Shown here in pieces: positions 11,924 through 25,100 of a stretch of DNA of 64,000 bases. The DNA is from Watersipora subatra. Taxonomy: Eukaryota; Bryozoa; Gymnolaemata; Cheilostomatida; Watersiporidae. Both the position numbers and the translations under genes were made by a program. Where the stretch lies: the NCBI RefSeq assembly GCF_963576615.1, contig NC_088712.1, positions 55,161,114 to 55,225,113 of the forward strand, read 5' to 3'. Every line of letters begins with the position of its first letter. The first letter of the stretch is position 1. The notes below the pieces were generated by a model. The model worked only from the letters and a program-made list of their open reading frames with translations, searched no databases and had not been told where the DNA came from.

Positions 11924-13867
11924 TGTACACCAAAATTGTACGGATAAATTGTAAAGAGAAAAGGTTAGCTCACAATGTATTTTTACATGTACTACATATC
12001 GATAGAGGTATGATTAGATGTATTAAAGTTGTACACTTATTAAAAATGTGGAATGGAAGTAGTGAAAAAATTGAAGTTGGAGTTTAAGTAAATAGATAGT
12101 TATCAGGTGATGGATTAAGCAGAACAACACTTTTTTACGGATGACACATTCATGTACCCAAAATCTATATAATCCTATTTTACTAAAAATGATGCAATGA
12201 CATATAACTATATTATAGTTACATTTCATTGCATCATTTTTGGTGCAAGAAGGTCAACATGATATAGCTATGATAGTTATATTTCATTGCTAAATTGCAT
12301 ATTCTCATCCTATCTATCTAGCCTTGTATAAAAATGCTTGTTTATATACAATTATATTAAGCATGTATGAAACTTTATTATAAGAACATAGATTAATCAT
12401 AAATATAAAGTTAGATACAGTTACCTTTAGAGGTTTTACAGCAGGTGTCAACCTGATTTCTTGTAGTATGTTTCTTTACCTTTTACTTTTCATCATTTTT
12501 TCATACACATCTTTAAAATTAGTGTCTTAAAATTCTTTAAAATATATTTTATTTTAATCATCTTTGAAATTTTGCGTCTACTTGCAATATTAATAAAGTT
12601 GTCTTGCGCTTCTTCAGAGTTTTGGAGCCATGATGTAATTGGTTTTAGTTATTGCTTAATTTACTGCAATTTTTATAACATAATTTATTGGCTCAGTAGT
12701 ATAATATAAAATAGTATACAACGCTAAATTCCAATACTTTGTGATATAATATAATTAGGTAGATTAGAATATAAAAATTTAAATCAATGTAGTAATGTGT
12801 CATATGTTGAAAGCAAAGCCATGTAACATGACATACTGTGGTATAATACACCACATTGTAATAGTGTAGAGGAACAATGTAACAATGTAGAGTATTACTT
12901 TACTATACTACAGATTATAATATAGTATGATATATATTCATATAATAAAATTGCTGTAATATATGGTAATATAATATTCAATACCATTATATGATTTACT
13001 ATTACTCTAATTATATAATGAATTGCAAAATAATTCCTAACATAAATATAATGTAAAAATAAGACAAAAAATGTTAGTAAAACAGATGCCACTCTCTTCA
13101 GCCAAAACTGTATGAAACTGACAGGAATGTATTTAACTAAACCCGCTTTTTTACAATGAAGTATAGTAATAAATAAAACAATTTCTACTATCAGCTACTC
13201 AAGAGTAAAATTTGTTACTGTTCTGCTGTCTATGCCAGACACAAGGTGATTTATATGTTAAAATAATGCTAAAATAATACACTTACTTTTGTTTTGATTG
13301 GTTTTTAGAATATAGACAAATGCTGTTACCATATAATATCAGAATGCATAAATATTTCTTAGAGTAGTGGTTATTCCATTCTCACAGAGGAAAACAACTC
13401 TGCTTTCTAGGGGACTCACAGCTGTCTTCTACTAATATAAAATTAACCCAGTTGAAAGCTTTTTTATAGTAGAGGAAATGGTAAGTTTTATGACAGTGAC
13501 TGAACTACTAGACTCACAAAAAAGGTTAGACAACTATATTTGAGTTGTTGTTTTCAACATCATTTTAGGGCTGTCTCCAGTAAAGATAAGGGGTCTCAAT
13601 TGACTAATTTATTTTCTACTATTTTGGTTGTTGAAGTTGGAAGGTGCAAAGACACATCAATGAAGTATTTACTTATCTGCTCCTTCAAGTTTAAATTCTT
13701 ATGTCTCATTGCGCTGATATATTGGTTGTGATGGTGAGACCACTTGAGATATTTTACTAAATATCATCAATGCTGTTGAAGTAATACTCAGTCAAGGTCA
13801 AGTGGGTTTTGATTCTACAGTACAATCGTCGTTCATTTTTGTACATGTAAAAATTTTAGTTATTTTT
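11924..13867. other. AT-rich, no gene recognised
   Basis: Very AT-rich, with TATAATATA-like words at 12700-13080. A possible first exon of the membrane-protein gene could lie here, but I could not find a signal peptide with a matching phase. Confidence 0.45.
12184..12241. repeat. 58-bp near-palindromic hairpin
   Basis: AAAAATGATGCAATG at 12185 pairs with CATTGCATCATTTTT ending at 12241, and the inner part (ATAACTATA/TTATAGTTA) also pairs. A second partial copy of the right half follows at 12262-12290. It could be a tiny MITE or a small-RNA-like hairpin; no evidence of expression. Confidence 0.6.
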
Positions 13868-14503
13868 GTAAAAATAACTGGGCATATTCATGTATATTCA
13901 ATGATGGAACAAAACATTTTTGTTTATTGTAAAAAATGAGGTATAATCTTTGCATAATCATATCGATGGTTGTTCATTTGTCTTATGCTAAGTGCTTAGT
14001 CTCTGCGAAGTCTTAGTTAGACGCTAAGAATGTTAGTAAAAAAGATTCTCACAAATGAGGATCTCAGAGTGTCAGATTTATAGGCAAGCAAAAACTGGAC
14101 ATATTCATGTATAATTAATAATTGAACAAGATATTTTTGTTTATTGTGAAAAATGTCTTATAATATTTGCATAACAAGATCAGTGTTTGTCTATTTGTAT
14201 AAGGCTAAGTACTCAATTGCCTATTAAGACAATAAGGGTATTAGCAAAAAAGATTCCCTAGCTTGAGAATCTCAGAGTGTCAGATTCATAGGCAAGCAAA
14301 AACTGGACATATTCATGTATATTTATTAATTGGACAAGATATTGTTTATTGTAAAAATTTTTTTATAATATTTGCATAACAAAATCAGTGTTTGTCCATT
14401 TGTATAAGGCTAATTACCAATTGCCTATTTAGACAATAAGGACATTAGCGAAAAAGATTACCTCGCTTGAGAATCTCAGAGTGTTAGATTCATAGGCAAG
14501 CAT
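13868..14503. repeat. Three tandem copies of a unit of about 210 bp
   Basis: The word AACTGG(A/G)CATATTCATG begins units at 13876, 14093 and 14301, giving periods of 217 and 208. Each unit carries TTTGTTTATTGTGAAAAATG-like and AATCTCAGAGTGTCAGATTC-like words and ends GGCAAGCA. Copies two and three are the most alike. No coding content. Confidence 0.85.
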
Positions 14504-14815
14504 GCTATCAGTACAGCACTTACAGTAGTCTTCTCAGCACTCTATTGGATGATTCTCAATATTATTGTTTACTCATGATGATCTCTCACATGGCACGGGA
14601 CTGGCAAGCATGATCTTATTGACAATGTATGCAAAACATTGTGACATTTGGTCTGCATATCTCACCACATCTCAACTGTACATGTAATTTAGAAAGATTT
14701 TAATGTAAGCCCATAAATTACAATAATTAAGCTTTCAGGTTTTTTATGAGGTGTCAGCTCTCTACAAATAAAGAATTTATTATTCAATTTAGACAAGTTA
14801 ATTCAAGAACATATG
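14504..14815. other. No feature recognised
   Basis: AT-rich spacer between the tandem array and the large duplicated block. Confidence 0.4.
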
Positions 14816-16970
14816 ATTTTCTTCAAAATCTGTCAAAACTTATTCTACCTTCTGTCTTTTTTCTCATATTTCAGTTAAGCTTCCAAATATAGCAACTGTT
14901 CAGACTGTAGTTTAGTTTACCTTTCCGTAAATTCACCAGTCTGTAAGTGATTCACATAATAAAGCTATTCTAACTCTTGTAGAAGTGCATCTGTATGCAT
15001 ATCTTAACTAACAAGATCCAATCTGTGTCATTATTCATATTGTGTTTTGAACTTCACAATTTATTGTACAGAACTTAACTACCTTACATTTCCTCCATAA
15101 AACCTTATATACAAAACATGAATAGGAAGTTTGTTTAAAAGTAATATAATTTTCTAACTAGCAAAATAGCGTTTTTATCTATAAGCTATTAGCTTTTAAA
15201 GGAAGTTATGTCTAACTTAATTATCTTTTTTGGCCGATATGGTAAGTAAGTCTCAATTCTTCTATGATATACTTTATATTTTATATAAAACTGAGGATTA
15301 TGTGTATGTGCATGCCTATGACTGTATGTGTGTCTGTGTTGCCTAGCCGTATCTTGTACTTTTCACCATTTGTGTTGTGTTTTTACTTTTCAAGTCTGTT
15401 GAGTGGAAAATGTACATAATGCCACGCATTTCATGAATAAGGCCTTAGATACACAACATGACTCAAAAGCTTTTATAAAACACAGAACGTTGTTAATTAC
15501 AATATAACACCTTTATCCTTAAGCTGTCATCATTGCTCAAAAGCTATATCTGGCTTTCTCATGTTAGCTAAAAAGCTAGTATTGTGACAGAACACTTTTA
15601 CGAATTGCAACGCATGCACACATCAACCATCAAATAACTGTTTTTGAACATTGACAGCTGTTATTCTATTGTAAGGACACGTTCAGTGGTTTAAACTTTG
15701 CAAACAAACAAACAAGACAAATAATCAATTCACACTCTACTGCTTCTTGGTTGGTCTATTAGTAAATGTAGACATTATGTGTTGAAGCTCTACATGTAGA
15801 AACCTAGTTTCATGCTCAAGTCCAGGATACTTTGGGTGACAGTCAATCAAGTAGCAAACACCGTAAGGTATGATTAAACACACATAGTTTAACATTTTCT
15901 GACATGTCATAGACAAGCACCTGTTCCAACCCTCAGGCTGCAACAACTAGAAACTTAATTGCGCTCCTGGTGATAAATTTTTCTAGAGTTTCTTAAATTA
16001 TAATTAGAGGTCAGTCATTAGTTGAAATTACTATGTACGTGAGAGTGCCCATAGATAACTTATCCAAGCTTTAAGTCTTTTTTAGTATAACTGACATTAT
16101 TATAAGTTAGGATTATTGTTGGCAATACAATTATCATATTTCATTTTTAGCAATTAATTTTTTAATAGAAAAAATTACATGTACCTGTTGGTGGCCCAAC
16201 TCTTAAAATGCAAGCCTCAGATTGGGATAATGTACATTGTTTTGCAATACACATCTGTGGGTTCCTATTTCTCCACCGGCATTCAGCCAATGTGAAACAA
16301 ATGTTTATCTGTTAGTGACCAATATGCATTTTCACCCATCTAGTTGCCCCCTTATGATTATGAAACATTTCAGGAAAACATAAAATGAGGTTGAAACAAA
16401 CTCTACAAATACTGACAAAATACATCATGTAACTACAGTAGCTAAACAAGTAGCTCAATGGTTTGGAAATGGATATTATGGGGTGTTTTGGCCAGGATTA
16501 CTTCCATTATACTAATAGAAAAACTAAAAATTCCTTTACAAAAAATTCCTGCTTTTGCAAGCCATCTATTATAAACTTATTAAATTATGTCTTGTTTTTA
16601 TGAATAAGATTTTTTTTCAGACACTTTTTTTATAACTTAGTCATAAAACAAACGGCATTATAATACTTACAAAGCATCACGGATGTTTCAGGTCATTACT
16701 TTTGAGAATGTGATCTTTCTGAGCATTCTTAAAACTTAAAATATAGATCAAACCTGATATTTGGCCAAACTACCCAAATAATTTTCAAATGTCATTTTAT
16801 AATATATCCTGCAGCAGTTATTACAATAATATTGTGTGCTGTCAGTTAAGCCATCAAAACTTGACTGAACGTTAATAGCATTAGAGTTATATAGACTGAA
16901 AACCCAGTGTGATGAGCAAGTTGAACAACTAACTTTTCATGTTATCAAAATCATGCGTTTATTTGTATCA
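14816..16970 (+). repeat. 2.2-kb duplicated block, copy 1
   Basis: Collinear and direct with 36810-38997 over its whole length, at moderate identity with many small indels. Shared landmarks: AAATCTGTCAAAACTTAT (14825, 36821), TGTGTCATTATTCATATTGTG-type words (about 15025; 36520 and 37020), GGCCTTAGATACA (15442, 37432), CCAGGATACTT (15822, 37817), and GATGAGCAAGTTGAAC (16911, 38936). No gene is visible in either copy. It is either an old segmental duplication or two copies of a non-autonomous transposon whose termini I could not define. Confidence 0.8.
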
Positions 16971-19145
16971 ACTTGTAGTGGATATGTTTGATGATATATG
17001 AAGCAATATCACTATGCCTTGAATTGAAATGCTCATGGTTCAGCACAATTACCTAGCTGGTCTACGCTTGGAGATGAAAACTATATTACCTCAATATGTA
17101 TCGGTACTCAAATCATTTCTAAATAGTTAATGGTTACCTTGGCTCCCCAGAGTTGTAAAACTGTGTTTAGGATTGAAGTCTTCACACTCTGTTCAGTTTT
17201 TTCACAACAACTATAATTAATAGAATAGTTGAAATGGTAGTTGGTGACTGCAGCAACTCTTACTGGGGTCTGTTAAATTTCTATATTTCACTGAATAGAT
17301 CTACTTCAATGGTTTCGCAATAATGTATTTCCATAATAGCCACTACTTTCACTTTCCATTTGTTCCTCCCGCCATGCTAGTATATTTTCCCTGTGCCTTA
17401 TTACCCACTTTAAAGTTTAATCTCTCGATGACTATCTAGTGAGAATTGGTAACTCGTAGTGTCAAAGGTAACTCATTATTGGAAGCTTTGCTGATTTCAG
17501 CAAATGCAATCTTTAACTGTTTGTTAGTATATAAAATGTGTAGGTTAGTTTCATCTCTTTCCATCTGAGGCTTGCAGTTTTATAAGACAGCCACTAGTGA
17601 TTTTAACAATAGCAGTTGATCAAGTCCAAAACTTTTGCCTCTCAACATCATTCATTGTTGTGGTTGAATCACCCCTATTGACTAAATATGCAATAAAATT
17701 AAGTGCATACCTAGTTTGTAAGCTCAGCAATTGCAACTTAACACAGTTTGTTAGGCTTTCATAATTGTGGGTGTATTATCCACACCTCTGATCTGAATGT
17801 TGTAGGTGTATGAACTCCTCTATATTGATTCAAAGATATTAATTACTGAATTTTGGTTCTTTTAGCGTGTTTTGCTACAATTGGTTGTTACTACCCTAAG
17901 TAATCAGCTTTCAGTGAAAGCTAATCAAATGAGCTTAGAAACCAAAGCTAGCTACATGGTATATAAGGAGGAGACTGACGACTAGGTTAGTATGTTTGAT
18001 TAGTAACCCTACTAGTCAGCAGCCTTTGTCAGATGCTTTGGCTCTATTAACAGCCTGGCTTTTGTCATCGTATTCTGTGTTCTTTGCAGAAGTGCGCAGC
18101 AAGGAGCCATTTAAATAGCATACTTAGATTTGGTGCTTCTATCTAGGAGACCACAAACCTTTCTTCATCGGCTAGACAGTGTGGGGGCCAAGCAGCCGCG
18201 CCGTCATTTATAACTGAATGCTAGCAACTGTACCCACACTAGACGGCCACCATTGCTATAGCATAGACTAGTCATCGTTTTGCTATTCGGCTTAGTCTGT
18301 GTTATATCGGTGGTGAGCTCTGTCTTCTTTTCTCAGCACCAACTCTAGCATCCTCAGAACTGCAAAAGTAACTTCATCGGCTTCTCAATGAGTTTTACAA
18401 AAATTGGCTTTACCAAATTGCTGTTCATGTTCTAGTTCAGGCATTTCGTATTATTTGAAAATAGCTAATCAGTTAAACTCGGTGCTTTCACGAGCTATGT
18501 TTGTGTTCTTGGCATCTTAGGAGATTCTCGACTAGTGATATTTTTATTTGTAGTAAACGATTGATATATTTTAGATCTTAGTAGTTTGTAAATATTTAGC
18601 TTATCATTAGTATTAAGGTAGTTGGTTAACAGAGTAGCACACCCTGTAGCACACCCTGGCTATAAAAATAGTATGGCTGCAAATAACAAAAGAAGTCTCA
18701 CTAAACAAGGTCAATAACTAGAACTAACAAGATGCAAGAGCATGGGAACAACTTTTTACGAAACCAAGCAAACAGAGGAAACAACTGCACTGTTCATGTG
18801 AAACGAACAATTCATGTTTTTAATTTGTAGATATGCATAGGTCAGCAAACATTGAGCGTTGCAGGTGAATTATATATGGCACCCTTTATTTTCTATGTAA
18901 CTTGAATGACATAACAGATAGGTTGAGTCTATTTTAGGCTATTTTGAATGATTATGGAACATGGCTCTAAAATATACTGATTCATTTTGGTCATAGCTAG
19001 AAAGCTGGATAACCCTGTGTTACACTTTTCCTTCCTCCGGATAAATAAACTACATAGAAAATCTTTCGACAACATCAACTGTCTTGCTTAATGATTAGCT
19101 TAATATGTGTTATGTGTATCTATTGCCATTCCTTGAAATTAAAAG
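16971..19145. other. No gene recognised
   Basis: Possibly intron or 5' region of the plus-strand nucleotidase gene. A somewhat more GC-rich stretch at 18040-18400 has good pyrimidine tracts and AG sites but no convincing frame. Confidence 0.4.
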
Positions 19146-22100
19146 AATGTGTCTCACAGAAGGAGCAGCTCTTGTCCCACGTTATTTAGAAGCCTGCAAT
19201 GCGTCCCTCTTCTTGACGTCATGTCCTAACAAAATGGATAAGGCTTTACAGTGTGGTAAGAAGAGTGCCTGTATACCTTTTTGGTTCAGAGTTGGATGCC
19301 TTCGTACTTGACCTTGATATTTTGTCTGTCTATTTTTAGCTCTCATCAAAGTTTATACTATCAGAAGTCTGTTGGAGTTAAAGTAGTTTCTTTGTGTTGG
19401 AATTAAGGCAAGCTACACAGACTAATTTCTTGAGTCACAGTTACTTATCAATATGCATTGTGATGTTGCTTTAGTAGCTACTGGCTATTTCTTTCAAAAA
19501 TTTTTTTGAAATCTAGTTGAATGTAATGTAGTAATGGTGGTGTTGTGTATATTTTGCCTAATACTGTTAAAACTATTTGAAGACCTCAACGGAAGAACGA
19601 TCAATGTCCCATTTTCTCAAAATTCTAGATTTATCTTCTCCTAATAGTTCTGGCCACAAAGTTTAGTCTCTGTGACAAAGTTTCAGCAAAAATGATCAAG
19701 GTCCTGAAATATTCATGCTTAAAATAAACTAGCTCTTTGCAAAAACGATCTATGTCCAACGGCTACCCAGCAACAACAACCATTTTCCAGTTATGTGATT
19801 ACTTTCAGCCAGTAGTAACGCATACATGTTTGTGAATTTCCAACTTATAACAATCGTTTTTTCTTTTGGGTGTTTGAACTATTTAGTATGACGCTTTACA
19901 GTGCCTCGCGTTGCGTGTTCACAGCTCGAGTTGTACTACTCAATTTTCACAACTCGAGTTGTGAGCACGCAACGCGACTTTGTAAAAGTAAGGTGCAATA
20001 TATTGATATTACGGTAACATAACCGTAGATCTGGTCATATTAACAATGGTACATCAATAGACATCCATTAGCTAAATGAAATTAAACTATGTATATATGT
20101 ATTGTAAAACTACAGCTAATGGTGAATTATAGTGTGCCGAGTTTGCAACTCGAGTTGTACAACTCGAGTTGTTCAACTTGAGTTACACAACTCGAGTTCA
20201 TCAAAAATCCAGGCCAAGTTCTTTTAACAGCAACTCGAGTTCAACAACTCGGCTTGAGAACATCTGATCATTTAATTTTCTCTAGCTATATTTTCTATAT
20301 GAAATTTATTTTGGTGCATCATTAAAAGCTGTTGAAATAATTTCTACGTTCATTTTCAGTGATCATTCAGTTTCTTGTCAGGTTCTAGAGAGATAAATCT
20401 TTTTTCATTTGAAAAAGAAGTAGCCCAGTTCCCAAATATATTGCTCTTTAGCTTGCTTCTTACAGTCTACAGCGGTTTGTCTCGTTAAATTTATAATTGA
20501 AATAATTGAAATAAAATGAAATAAATAAATGCGAAAAATTTAGCCAAAATATATAATTTAAATGTGTAAAAATATCTAAATTATTATTATTATTTAATTT
20601 CTGTAAATGTTCTGCAAATGAGACACCCCAATTACTCACTTTGTTTTTTACAAACCCGTGTTAGTTTTGCGTAACACAACTCGAGTTCATCAAAAACCCA
20701 AGCCGAGTTGTACAACTCGGCAAATCGAGTTGTACAACTCGAGTTGCAAACACGCAACGTGAGGCACTGTAAGGCGCCATAATTTAGTGTTATTATGGCT
20801 TTCATAAGTACTTCTCAGGTTAGAAACAGAGGATTACTTATGCTGATTATGTCAGCTTTCTCTATAAAATTACCCTAAATAATAAAGCATATTCAAATTT
20901 TTGTTTGAGAATTTATAACCTAAAAATGAACATTTTTGTGTAAGTTTTAGGAAGTGCTGCCAGTGTTAGAAAACAGATAATTACGTATGTTGATGACATT
21001 ATTGTTAATTCAGATTCAGATTTTCGTGATTACACAGACGATTCAAGTAGCAGCACTGACTTCAATGGTGGTGAAATTAATAGTTGTGTAGGAATAAAGA
21101 ACATTGTTGAGTATCGCTTTAACTTCGTGGCGATCGTAGCTTCACATAGCTTTAACAATGCAAAAAGTGTAGACACATTGAATTTTGTTATAGCACTATT
21201 CGTTAACAAGTGTGCAAAGATAAAATATATAATAAAAATGTTGTAGATAAATGTTCAAGTTGAAAAAATTTGTATACATATCATGAAGCAAAATCCGCAA
21301 TTTCCGACAAAATGGCTGGCAGTAGGACGATAGCTAAATTTGTACATGGATGAGATTGAAAAGATTAATAAATTAATACAATTGACAGCAGCCTGTCTTG
21401 ACAAACTGTTGATTTTGTGGAGTTGCTCCCCCGTTGAGCAGGCGAGCAATGCAACAGCTTGTCACAAGACGTACTGCACCTGATGAATTAGCTGCACTTA
21501 TAGGGAGTTGTTTTCTTCCGTCTATGCGGCTTAGTTGCGATGTTATGTCGGTCGCTCCAATGGTATTCAAAACAAATTTCGCGCAAAAATTCATGTAGAA
21601 AAAATAAGATTATATCGTTTAACCAGCGACCAGTCTCTGCGGTAAACTTTAGTAAAACTTTAGTAGAGTTGTCAATGATTTCCAAAGTAAGTCGATCAAT
21701 GTTCGTGTAGTGGTGTTAACTCAGGTCGTGTTGTGCCACCCCAAATTATGTCTACCGCTTCTTTGTTGATCACATTCCCAGGTAACATTCTTAGTAACCA
21801 ATAGCTAAAAGGTTTCTATGATATAAGTTGTAAAGCTTTCTAAAAAAAGTTTGTAAACTTTAAAATGGCTATATCTCAATTTTGAACAATTGTGACATTG
21901 ATGTTTTCATTTGAGTGTCACCTTTATTTGAAGGCCTCTAATCGAAAATCCCTCTGAGAAAAGTGTTCAAAACACATTGCCACCCTTTAATGAAATGAGA
22001 CTTTTGTTTGACCTTCAAATTTAACATTATTTGATCTGTATGAACCCGTAAGAAGGTGTCAGTAGAACAGTGACCAAGAATGGTACTAACTGATAACAAT

Positions 22101-25100
22101 ATTTTGTTGTTTTTGTAACGGTTGCCATGCTTTCATTGATGGGTACCTGTAAAAAAAAACACTGATTCAATCATCAAATCTTCACTCTGATTTGAAGTCA
22201 CAAAGGTCTAAAACTGATATCTTGTTTTTAGATTCATCTATGATGTGGTTCACAATCTTAACTGAAGATTTTAAAGCATTTTGATGAATGATGCAAATGC
22301 TCTCAAGAATCTTGTTCTACATAGTACATGTAGCTATGATTTCTATGCCACATAAATAACAGTTTTCCAACTCCGAAGCTCTATATTTTTTCTTTAATAA
22401 TTTGAAAGCAACACTATCAAAACAATTAATAAATGTAGTCTGTTAAAAAATTTTTCTCAAAGGGGTTTCCTGTTTAACTCGGCCTAATACTTGGACATGT
22501 ATGAAAACAGTTTAGCAAGAATGCTGAGGTGAAGGCATTAATGTTGCACCTTCGAAGAAGACTACAAATTATAGGTGAAATTAGCATCACTTCATCCATA
22601 ACAAGGTTAAATTTACTTTTCCAAAGTTTTTGTGAGTTGGTGAAAAATAAAGCCACATCCTCTATATGTGGTATTAGGTTATTTATATCATAGTTGTCAA
22701 TACATATTGGTAATCTAATAGTATGCTTTTAAATTATGGTAAAGTTAAGGTGAGGTGCAGCGTTGCAAAACTTCTCTTGAAACCGAACTGCATCTAGGAC
22801 TGACAACAAATGCATCAGAATCAAACTGTAGCCTCTGTAACAGTGGTTCTTAACCTTTTTTGCCCCATTCCCCATTTTACAAACCTCAAGACAGAAATTT
22901 CCCCCTTCCAACTCCTTCAAATAATGCACTGCAACTAAATAGTAAACTTTATTTATGTGTATAACTCATATACATATATATACATGTATATTTGCATTTA
23001 TTACAGTCATATTTACATGGAATATTAAAAATGAATGTATATTGAAACTCAATATATCTATCATTGTAAGACAGTCAGCAGACTAGTGGATTTCTGTGTT
23101 TGTTTGGAGCTAACCAGATTTGGGATGTTAGGAGTTGTTGTACATAGGGCACACTGTAGGTCAGCTTCTACTTCCAGACGGTTTCTAGGTTTGCTCTTTA
23201 TGGTTAGCATTGCTGAAAACGCGGACTCGCAAAGATATGTCGAAGCAAATTGTATGAGCATCTTGAAAGCGGCCAGGCTTATGTTGGAATACAATCTTTG
23301 GGTCTGAACCCAAAAGTGCTCTTTTGCTAACTCCTTGGAAGTCATATTTCAATGCAGAGTTGTTTGTCAGCTCCAAAAACTCCTGGAGCTGTTCCGGAAT
23401 CTTGTGGAGACTGCACTTGAAAGGGTCTTGAATCAGGGTCATCAATTGTTCTGTCCTTGGATCTAACTTTGGAAAATGTCTCTCAAACTCTGCTATCAAG
23501 CTGTTCAAGTAATGTTTTATGTCGGTTAGCAAAGAAGTGGAAGAAGCTTTCTTGTCAACTAATGAATGCGGAACTGGAAATGAAATTCTTACATTCCCAG
23601 TAGCCAGTCTTTCTACCCAAAATTTGAGCCTGCCCTTGAATGCATTGATACTATCAGTTATACAATTAGCACATTTCTGTCTCTACCTTGCATCTTTGTG
23701 TTCACTTTATTAATTGAACCAAATATGTCAACCAGGTAAGCAAGATACTGATGGAAGCCTTCCACCTGCATTGAAGCCAGTAGTTTGGGTTTGTTATGAG
23801 TTTTCAAAAACTCATTGACTTCTGCTCGTAGATTGAAAAAACGCAGAAGCATGTTACCCTTTGATAACTATCGAACTTTGGGGTGGAAAAACAGTGATGA
23901 GTGCACAGCATCCATATCATTGCATAACTTGTAGAAGAGACGTCTTGGCGAGGCAGAGCCTTTGATAAAGTTTACTACTTTAATCACTGAAGAAATGTGT
24001 TCCTGCAATCCATTAGGAAAAGTTTTTGCTGCTAGCGCTTGTCTGTGAATGTAGCAATGGGTACTCACCACTAAAAGATTCTTTTCTTTTGCCAACTGTG
24101 CAAATCCAGCATGACAGCCAAGCATGGCAGAAGCACCATCAGTGCAAACCCCAATTAGTTTGCCCCCGTTCAGATGTTCTTTGCTGAAGAAGTCAGAAAC
24201 CAGGTTCATAACATCAGCAGCTGTGGTGGTCTCTGTTAGAGGACTGCAGAACAGAAATTCTTCCTTAATTGTCTCTCTGTGTACATAGCGTGCAAACACC
24301 ATTAGCTGTGAAATGCTAACAACATCAGTGAACTCATCAAGTTGAATGGCGAACATGAGAGATGACTTGATCTTTTCAATTACTTGCCTCTTTATGTCCG
24401 CAAGCATATTACCGATACTCGATTTCGCTGTGCGGTCTGATAGGGATAAATCAGCTATCTTTTGAGCGGCTGTGTCTCCGAGAATAATCTTAGTACACTC
24501 CAGCAGACAAGGTTTAACTATTGTTTCACCAAGAGCGTGTGGCTTCTTATCTCTGGCGATACGGTAAGACAGAGCATAGGACGCCTCGGTAATGGCCTGT
24601 GCCTGGATATGAAAGCTGCCAGTGGAATCCAGTTTTGCCCGCTTGAGTTCTCTCTCTTTAGCTTCAAAGAACGGCTTTGATTTATCCATGTGTTCTGCAT
24701 GTTTATTTCTTAAGTGTTGCTTAAGTTGATGTGGTTTCATGGAGTTGTTAGCGAGCACTTTCATGCACGAAACACATTGTGGTACTTCGATGCCGCTTTT
24801 ATTCATACGAGTGAATCCATAGTTAAGGTAAGAATCATCATATGTTCAATTTTTGTCTTTGACATTTCTAACACCTACAATATGGGATATGCAATTCAAA
24901 TATTTGAATACGTTCAATATCTACATGAGCAAAACATCATAGATATGTTAGGCTACAGAGCAAATTGTCAAAATGTTATACGTTTATGCAGACCAACTCG
25001 ATAACTGAACAATTAATATTGCATGTATGTATATGCATGTAGTGTAGCAATCCTTACCTTTTCCACAGTTTTAGATCTTGGCTTTGTTAAAACTACTGAA

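Noticed and set aside
11122-11933. Several 117-260-codon frames
   Set aside because: Artefacts of the purine satellite.
15737-15946. 69-codon minus-strand frame in the duplicated block
   Set aside because: The frame is not conserved in the partner copy near 37740-37950, which carries indels.
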